From Flavobacterium nackdongense (lineage in GTDB: Bacteria > Bacteroidota > Bacteroidia > Flavobacteriales > Flavobacteriaceae): a stretch of 64,000 nucleotides of DNA. The stretch spans positions 434,001-498,000 of the forward strand of contig NZ_CP037933.1 of assembly GCF_004355225.1 (NCBI RefSeq). Direction: 5' to 3'. Both the position numbers and the translations under genes were made by a program. Below the pieces are notes generated by a model. The model was given only the letters and a program-made list of their open reading frames with translations. It had not been told where the DNA came from and ran no database searches. Below, piece after piece: positions 58,979-64,000 of this stretch (the stretch's first letter is position 1; every line of letters starts with the position of its first letter).

Positions 58979-60490
58979 TTATAATACACTGTTCAGGTAA
59001 TCGGTTATTTGAATTAATTTTTGTTTTATCACCGCCGGACGAACCGATGAATAGCCAAAAATAAGCCCTTTTTGTTTTTCGTCACCAATGTAACAATTAC
59101 TCAAGGAATGCACCACAATATTGGCTTTGAGTAAAGTTTGAATGATTTCTAATTCCTTTTTGGCGCTGACCGGTTCATTAAAAGTAGCTACCAAATGCAA
59201 GCTGGAATAGGGTTTGCGCTCGATCGTCATTTTTGAAGTGTGTTCATTAAAAAACGAGATGAATTGCGCTTCTCGTTCTTGTGCCGCCGCATTAATGTTT
59301 TTCAAATGTTGGTACAAATAATTTTTTTCAATAAATTGGCTCATCACCATTTGTATGGACGGCGAAACGAATTTATGGGAGTGTTCTTGCAATGCTTCGG
59401 TCGCTTTAATTAAGTATTTGGGAACAATCATATAGCCTATTCGAATGGTAGGATGCAAAAGCCGATTGAACGTGCCCAAATAAATCGTTCGATCCTCGGG
59501 GTCCAAACTGAAAATGCTAGGATTTACGCCCTGATGTGAACTGATCTCATTTTCATAATCGTTTTCAATGATTATCGATTTGTTTTCTGAAGCCCACGAA
59601 AGCAGCTCTTTTTTTCGTTTTAAACTCATTTTTACCCCAAGCGGATAATGATTGGATGGCGTAACGTGCACTAGCTTTGGTTTTAAATGATTGTTTGCTG
59701 AAATTTCATTGATACTTATTCCTTCGTTATCTATTGGAATCGGAATTAAATTCGCAAGCGAGCTTTTGAAAATGGAATGCACATTAGGAAAGGTAGGATT
59801 TTCTATAAGAATCGAATCGCCTTTATTGATCAAAACGCTTGAAATGATAAACAGGGATTGCAAGGAACCTGAAACAATCATAAGTTGACTAGGACTGCAT
59901 TTAATATTTCTGCTGATGTTGAGATAATTACAAATGGTAATCTTCAAGGCTTCAATTCCTGAAGACGGAGAATTAGACAAACCCGATGCTTTCACTTGTC
60001 TCCAGTAGGTATTCAGTAGGTTTTTCCATTGGTTTACCGGAAAAATATCCAAAGGCGGAAGTCCAGGTCGAAAAGCAATACCTTTATTGGAATCTCTTTC
60101 GAGTATGTGGATATTATCCAAATAGGCTCGCCCTTTCTCTGATAATTCCGGGTACAACTGCGGGTTCACCGAAATCAATTTATTTTTTGTAGATTCTACA
60201 GCACTCATTTGGGGGAAATTGACGCTGTAACCAGAACCTATTTTGGGTACAATCAGTTTTTCTAATGCCAGCAATTCGTAGGCTTTGACTACCGTTGTTC
60301 TAGATAACTTCAAATCGACCGCCAGGATTCTGGTAGCTGGCAAAATCCATAAATGTGGTAGTTCGACTTTAAGAATGCAATACTTAATCGCCTGATAAAG
60401 AACAATATATTTTTTGTTTGATTTCTTTTTGCTCTGTTTTTCAAATGAAGTAAGTATTCGATCTACGGCAAAAATATGATTGGTATTCAT
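58979..60490 (-). CDS. MocR-type GntR regulator with aminotransferase-like domain lacking the PLP lysine
   Basis: 503 residues. An N-terminal GntR winged helix (about 20-92, LPATRILAVDLKLSRTTVVKAYELLALEKLI) and a class I aminotransferase-like domain (about 135-503). Conserved MocR features are partly kept: the Asp that binds the pyridine nitrogen (NDYENE, about 310-315) and the final Arg region. But the lysine that forms the Schiff base, in the usual GTFSK motif, is Arg343 here (GTFNRLLHP; codon CGG). PLP may therefore bind weakly, or the domain may sense another ligand. It is divergent from the hydrolase lipoprotein gene, 67 bp apart. Confidence 0.9.
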   Translation of the reverse strand: MNTNHIFAVDRILTSFEKQSKKKSNKKYIVLYQAIKYCILKVELPHLWILPATRILAVDLKLSRTTVVKAYELLALEKLIVPKIGSGYSVNFPQMSAVESTKNKLISVNPQLYPELSEKGRAYLDNIHILERDSNKGIAFRPGLPPLDIFPVNQWKNLLNTYWRQVKASGLSNSPSSGIEALKITICNYLNISRNIKCSPSQLMIVSGSLQSLFIISSVLINKGDSILIENPTFPNVHSIFKSSLANLIPIPIDNEGISINEISANNHLKPKLVHVTPSNHYPLGVKMSLKRKKELLSWASENKSIIIENDYENEISSHQGVNPSIFSLDPEDRTIYLGTFNRLLHPTIRIGYMIVPKYLIKATEALQEHSHKFVSPSIQMVMSQFIEKNYLYQHLKNINAAAQEREAQFISFFNEHTSKMTIERKPYSSLHLVATFNEPVSAKKELEIIQTLLKANIVVHSLSNCYIGDEKQKGLIFGYSSVRPAVIKQKLIQITDYLNSVL

Positions 60491-60557
60491 AATTATAAAT
60501 AATTGGTTTTTAAAACTTCTCTAAAATTACATTTATTTTGCAATTAATTTGCTAAAA

Positions 60558-61487
60558 ATGAATCTTTTTAAATCTAAAATAGTCCTCATTCTCTCTTGCA
60601 TTTTTTTGGTTTGCTCTTGTTCCGATTCCGATTCTGATAGTCAGGATAGCGGATCAATTTTAAATCCTAGTCTAAAAGGAAGCGGTGATTTTGTATATAC
60701 CAACTATGCGCCATTAGCAACAAAACCGGTAAAAGTATTTTTTCATATTCCTGCCAATTCGAATGCAAGTACGCCAATTGTATTTTTATTTCACGGCGAT
60801 GAGCGCAATGCGAAAGACTATCGAGACGCTTTGGTAAGCAAAGCAGAACAAAAAAACTTTATTATTCTCGCTACAGAATTCTCAGAAACTTATTATCCAA
60901 CGGGAGACCAATACAATCTTGGGAATGTTTTTATTGACGGCGATAATCCGTCGCCTTCCACTTTGAATAAAGAAGAAGTTTGGACCTTTTCGATTATTGA
61001 ACCTCTTTTTGATTACTTCAAAAATGAAATGCAGCTCAATGCAACGGGATATCATATTATAGGTCATTCCGCGGGTGGTCAATTCGCACATCGATTAGCA
61101 GAATTCAAGCCCAACTCCAGATTCAATACCATTGTCGCTTCGGCTTCAGGCTGGTACACCGCTACTGATTATAGTGTAGATTTTCCTTATGGATTCAAGA
61201 AAAGTCCGTTGGAGTCATTTTCATTATCCTCCTTGTTTTCCAAAAAAATGTATATCCAAGTGGGCTCGAACGATAATGATCCTAATTCCCCGGGATTAAG
61301 GCATAACCCGCAAGCCGATGCCCAAGGATTAGACCGTTTGGCAAGAGCCAATTATTTTTTCAATTATTCAAAAAATCAAGCCACACAGAACAGCCTCAAT
61401 TACAATTGGCAATTATCCATAGCCTCCGGATTGAATCACGATTACGGTCCCGCTATTAATTATGCAGCGGATCTGATTTTTAAATAG
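60558..61487 (+). CDS. Alpha/beta hydrolase (esterase/depolymerase-like) lipoprotein
   Basis: About 309 residues from MNLFKSK; a start at 60549 would use TTG. A lipoprotein signal with Cys21 is followed by an acidic-serine linker (SDSDSDSQ). The hydrolase domain has HGDERN near residue 79-84, nucleophile elbow GHSAGG (169-174, Ser171) and a candidate His294 in LNHDYGP. It resembles feruloyl-esterase or polyhydroxyalkanoate-depolymerase-like esterases. The divergent MocR-type regulator probably controls it. Confidence 0.85.
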   Translation: MNLFKSKIVLILSCIFLVCSCSDSDSDSQDSGSILNPSLKGSGDFVYTNYAPLATKPVKVFFHIPANSNASTPIVFLFHGDERNAKDYRDALVSKAEQKNFIILATEFSETYYPTGDQYNLGNVFIDGDNPSPSTLNKEEVWTFSIIEPLFDYFKNEMQLNATGYHIIGHSAGGQFAHRLAEFKPNSRFNTIVASASGWYTATDYSVDFPYGFKKSPLESFSLSSLFSKKMYIQVGSNDNDPNSPGLRHNPQADAQGLDRLARANYFFNYSKNQATQNSLNYNWQLSIASGLNHDYGPAINYAADLIFK

Positions 61488-61748
61488 GGTTTTACTGGAA
61501 ATGTTGTGAAGTTTTTTTTTACCACATAGTTTTTATTATGGTTCCGATAGCTGCTACTGGGTTTTCTGTGAGAATAAATTTAAAATTAATTTAAACCAGA
61601 TAGAAAAGTAGGTGAAATAGTTAAAAAAGATTGCCATAGAAAATTCTTTTTGCACATAGTGCTGTGAATACTGCGCAAAAGCGAAGCTTTTTAAAAATAA
61701 AAACTTTTGTAGGATAGCGTAAATAGTAATATTCTGTTACCTAAAAGC
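61488..61748. other. Intergenic region with dispersed repeat words
   Basis: No gene. TTTTTTACCACATAGTTTTTATTATG (61506-61540) and related CACATAGTGCTGTG (61653-61667) belong to the word family seen at 29964-30041 and 63620-63740. Confidence 0.4.
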
Positions 61749-61783
61749 AAAAAAGGTTTGATGAACGAATTCATCAAACCTTT
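61749..61783 (-). terminator. Terminator of the T9SS cargo gene
   Basis: A 14-bp stem (61752-61765 with 61770-61783, AAAGGTTTGATGAA), loop CGAA, followed on the minus strand by Ts. It lies 36 bases after the stop codon. Confidence 0.85.
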
Positions 61784-61819
61784 CTTGTTATTCACTACTT
61801 TATTGTTTCTTAGAATAGA

Positions 61820-62884
61820 CTAGTTTACAATTAACTTAGTGGTTGTTGTAGCAGCGCCCACTTTGGTTTGAAGAAGATAAACTCCTTTGTTTACGGTAGT
61901 CAAATCTAATTCATCAGAAGTCATTGTTTTTTTAAGTACTACTTTTCCGCTCATATCAGTAAGCGTGATTTCTTTCTCTCCCGCAATCGATGAATAAATA
62001 GAAACTCTATTGTTTTGTGCTGGATTTGGATAGACTTTCAAGGTATTTTTTTCAAATTTATCAACACTTAATGCAGTTCCTGGACTAGTTAAGTTCCATA
62101 CCTTTCGAACGTAGATTCCGTCAACAATAGCATTTTGTCCTAAAGTAGCTTGACGTAACGCCACTCCTTGAATTGTTCCGGCATCGTCGCCGAGCGGCAA
62201 TGCAGCCGGTGGACTTGCTGGTGTTGCGGTAAAAGGGCCTAATGTTGGAGTAGCGGGCTCTGTGCTTATAGCATCTCCTTCAGCAAATACAAATAAACTA
62301 ACTTCATCATTAAAATCTCCCGTATTAAATTTGTATTTAACAACTACTAAATAGGTTTTGGTAATGTCTAAATCAGCGGTAACATTGCTTGGAGCGATAT
62401 ATGCAGATGCATTGAAATTTAATCCCAATTTAAATTGTGTGGCAGTGTTTGTTCCTTGTATTACAAAAACTCTTCCTCTATACGAAGTATTTGTAGCCGT
62501 ATAAACAGGAGTAGTTTCATTTGAATATTTTACAAAATGGAAAAAATAATCACCTGTTCCAGTTGATGTAATAGCTGCTGATGGTTTAAACAAAAAAGAG
62601 GCATAAGCAGCTCCATCAGTAATATTACCGGCTAGTGGTTTATTTACATCGACCCCGGTATTGTTGACCAATGCTGCATTACCCACACCACTACCAATAT
62701 ATCCTGTCCAAGTCAAACCTCCATTGTTGACTGCCGTAGAATTAGCAGTTGCACTATGTATATACCAACCATTTGCACTTAATAAGGCAGCAGCTGGATA
62801 ATCAAAATTTTCAACTAAATAATTGGTTTGCCCAAAGAAGCAACTAGTTGATATTAAAGTAATAAAAAGGTAAATTTTTCTCAT
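61820..62884 (-). CDS. Secreted protein with type IX sorting domain, unknown function
   Basis: 354 residues, signal peptide (1-19). The body (about 20-270) is Asn/Thr/Ala-rich beta sequence opening YLVENFDYPA and containing GWYIHSATAN, like the N-terminal domains of several flavobacterial surface proteins. The last 80 residues carry a T9SS type A sorting domain (NTLKVYPNPAQNNRVSIYSS to TTTKLIVN). No catalytic motif was seen. A TAAATTTG -7 box on the minus strand (62914-62921) lies about 30 bp upstream. Monocistronic. Confidence 0.88.
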   Translation of the reverse strand: MRKIYLFITLISTSCFFGQTNYLVENFDYPAAALLSANGWYIHSATANSTAVNNGGLTWTGYIGSGVGNAALVNNTGVDVNKPLAGNITDGAAYASFLFKPSAAITSTGTGDYFFHFVKYSNETTPVYTATNTSYRGRVFVIQGTNTATQFKLGLNFNASAYIAPSNVTADLDITKTYLVVVKYKFNTGDFNDEVSLFVFAEGDAISTEPATPTLGPFTATPASPPAALPLGDDAGTIQGVALRQATLGQNAIVDGIYVRKVWNLTSPGTALSVDKFEKNTLKVYPNPAQNNRVSIYSSIAGEKEITLTDMSGKVVLKKTMTSDELDLTTVNKGVYLLQTKVGAATTTTKLIVN

Positions 62885-63123
62885 AATAAATGTTTTAAAG
62901 TTAATAGTTCTTACAAATTTATGATGAAATACGTCGAGAAATTAATACCAATTAAAAAATTTAATTAATACCAATCTACCTATTATTCAACTTCGCTTTT
63001 TCCTTAATGATATCGCTTATTTTTCGGTTATCGATTTTGCTTTCAAGCCAAGAAATGATGTAGACTTCGTTTGTTTTATTTTCGAAAAATGAAAATAAGG
63101 CGGTAGGTGCGAGCCGAAGCTTC
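62885..63123. other. Region with an unassigned minus-strand open frame
   Basis: On the minus strand a frame running from within the end of the HU-like gene to a stop near 62978 reads ..APTALFSFFENKTNEVYIISWLESKIDNRK.. for about 55 codons but has no start codon. Coding is not supported, yet the composition is protein-like. It may be a dispersed repeat or a remnant. Confidence 0.3.
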
Positions 63124-63507
63124 TCACTTTTTCTTGTAAAACTTCAATTGATTCAGCATCAACTTTAATTTTTTTCCGGGTCGAAAAACAATAGAGCTTC
63201 TCGAAATATTTTTGGCAGTAAGCTCCTCGGGACTAGCGCTACTAGTGCCTTGAACACTCACCTGAAAGGAGCCCAGTTGTCCCAAACGCACAATATTTCC
63301 TTGGTCAAGTGACTTTGAAATTTCGGTAACCAATCCAATAATAACCGCCGAACAATCAGAGGGGGTCGCTGAGCAACTAGCCGATACGCGTTCTGACAAT
63401 TCTTCTAAATCGATAACACCACTTTGGGTGGCTCTTGGATAATACCGCAATGGATTTTGCGGTTGACTCGGGTTGGTTCGCCCAACTGCTGTAAAAGGAA
63501 CTGCCAT
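63124..63507 (-). CDS. HU-related DNA-binding protein (histone-like, long variant)
   Basis: 127 residues. The HU/IHF core can be traced (about 30-118): helical start ELSERVSASCSATPSDCSAVI..LVTEISKSLDQGNIVRLGQLGSFQVSV, then RSSIVFRPGKKLKLML. It belongs to the longer HU-related group of Bacteroidetes with an N-terminal arm (MAVPFTAVGRTNPSQPQNPLRYYP). Such proteins compact or bend DNA. It is monocistronic and its neighbours are repeats. Confidence 0.88.
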   Translation of the reverse strand: MAVPFTAVGRTNPSQPQNPLRYYPRATQSGVIDLEELSERVSASCSATPSDCSAVIIGLVTEISKSLDQGNIVRLGQLGSFQVSVQGTSSASPEELTAKNISRSSIVFRPGKKLKLMLNQLKFYKKK

Positions 63508-63565
63508 AGCTTGCTTTATTTTGAATAAGTACCAATTAAAAAAAACTTTAGGTTTAATTAGTGTA

Positions 63566-63776
63566 TAATAACTCGTTGGGTGAAATTATTAAATTTTTAG
63601 AAATAGTAAAATTGAAACGCATAGAATCATAGAAAAAAGAGTTGGATAGCCCAGTTCTTGGGTTCACATAGCTATGATTTACTAAAATCAAGCGAAGCGT
63701 CTTAATAAAATTAATAAAAAACTATGATTCTATGTGTTTAAAAAAAATTAAATTGAATTACACCCAACGGGTTATA
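63566..63776. repeat. Large nested inverted repeat, about 210 bp
   Basis: Outer arms TTATAACCCGTTGGGTG-type (63566-63582 and 63761-63777) and inner arms CATAGAATCATAG (63621-63633) with CTATGATTCTATG (63722-63734) are nested and complementary, with a few mismatches elsewhere. The loop holds ACATAGCTATGA. No transposase is encoded. This looks like a MITE-like or palindromic intergenic element. Confidence 0.7.
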
Positions 63777-63794
63777 ATAATAATTTTTCGTCAA

Positions 63795-63930
63795 TTCGAG
63801 TGATTTTCTCCCGAAGCGTCGGGAAGAAAATTGTATCGAGAACAAGAAAAATTTCGGTAAGAACGATTCTCGATACATTTTTTGTTTCGTCCCGCTAGCT
63901 AGCGACACGAAACAAAAAACACTCGAATAG
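63795..63930. repeat. Composite element of nested hairpins
   Basis: Outer arms ATTCGAGTG (63794-63802) and CACTCGAAT (63920-63929), inner GTATCGAGAAC with GATTCTCGATAC, and small hairpins TCCCGA-AGCG-TCGGGA and CGCTAGCTAGCG with flanking GTTTCGT/ACGAAAC. It has no coding capacity. I recall such elements as common in flavobacterial genomes. Confidence 0.7.
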
Positions 63931-64000
63931 ACGTTTTTAATAATTGCCCCTAAAGTGTTAAATACTACTGTTAGACAAAGCTATAAATTATTCTTGAACC
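63931..64000. other. Right edge of window, no feature supported
   Basis: Seventy bases without a recognisable gene; a short minus-strand frame (ending in TAA) might be the tail of a gene beyond the edge but cannot be judged. Confidence 0.3.

Noticed and set aside
62978..63130. Start-less minus-strand frame (..SWLESKIDNRK..) after the HU-like gene
   Set aside because: Protein-like composition but no start codon, and a stop bounds it upstream within the HU gene. Kept only as a note in the region entry.
63566..63930. Insertion sequence ends
   Set aside because: Inverted repeats are present but no transposase frame lies within or beside them.

Overview
The window is a chromosomal segment of a Bacteroidetes bacterium, most likely a Flavobacterium. 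The evidence is low G+C content, SusC/SusD genes, two proteins with C-terminal type IX secretion sorting domains, promoter-like TAnnTTTG boxes in place of classical -10 boxes, near absence of Shine-Dalgarno sequences, bacillithiol (bshB1) and menaquinone genes, and a fused E1 alpha/beta 2-oxoacid dehydrogenase. I see no rRNA, prophage, IS element, CRISPR array or plasmid function. One tRNA gene (His) is present.

Layout. 1-3.6 kb: the start of a MarR regulator, a small membrane protein, an alpha/beta hydrolase lipoprotein and an acyl-CoA ligase. 3.6-4.7 kb: a gene-poor stretch with possible gene remnants and an orphan terminator. 4.7-12.1 kb: purL, a secreted endonuclease I with two FN3 repeats, and a beta-helix lipoprotein. 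12.2-15.2 kb: a thioesterase overlapping isochorismate synthase (menaquinone), bshB1, tRNA-His and a DUF1508 protein. 15.3-23.3 kb: M28 peptidase, dienelactone hydrolase, then a tight Lrp-cyanophycinase-acylase run divergent from ornithine aminotransferase-arginase. 23.5-27.8 kb: a SusD/SusC pair without enzymes.

28.2-35 kb is a sulfane-sulfur/persulfide cluster: CoA-disulfide reductase with a rhodanese domain, a Crp/Fnr regulator, a TauE/SafE permease, a CstB-like persulfide dioxygenase-rhodanese, thioredoxin, several tiny membrane proteins and a TPMT-like methyltransferase. Two promoters facing away from the regulator carry the same GTAAC-N4-GTTAC-type dyad exactly 33 bp (centre to centre) from their -7 boxes. 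35.1-42.4 kb is an efflux operon: TetR, TolC, HlyD-type adaptor, two ABC ATPases and two ABC-2 permeases, resembling the enterobacterial cecR-ybhGFSR system with the double ATPase split in two. 42.4-48 kb: porin, lipoprotein carbonic anhydrase, acetamidase/formamidase-like protein, an RMD1/DUF155 protein and a small secreted protein. 48.2-51.1 kb: fused E1 of branched-chain 2-oxoacid dehydrogenase and a RelE/ParE-type toxin-antitoxin pair.

51.3-58.9 kb is a one-direction cluster: DcuC transporter, isoaspartyl dipeptidase, porin, M14 carboxypeptidase, second porin and a lamin-tail lipoprotein. With the cyanophycinase/arginase locus it could complete a route from cyanophycin or isoaspartyl peptides to aspartate and glutamate semialdehyde (inference). 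59-63.5 kb: a MocR-type regulator whose PLP lysine is replaced by arginine, divergent from a hydrolase lipoprotein, then a T9SS cargo protein and an HU-like protein. The final 500 bases are nested inverted repeats. Dispersed palindromic repeats recur between genes throughout the window, and three G/C-rich ones sit on or next to stop codons in the efflux operon.
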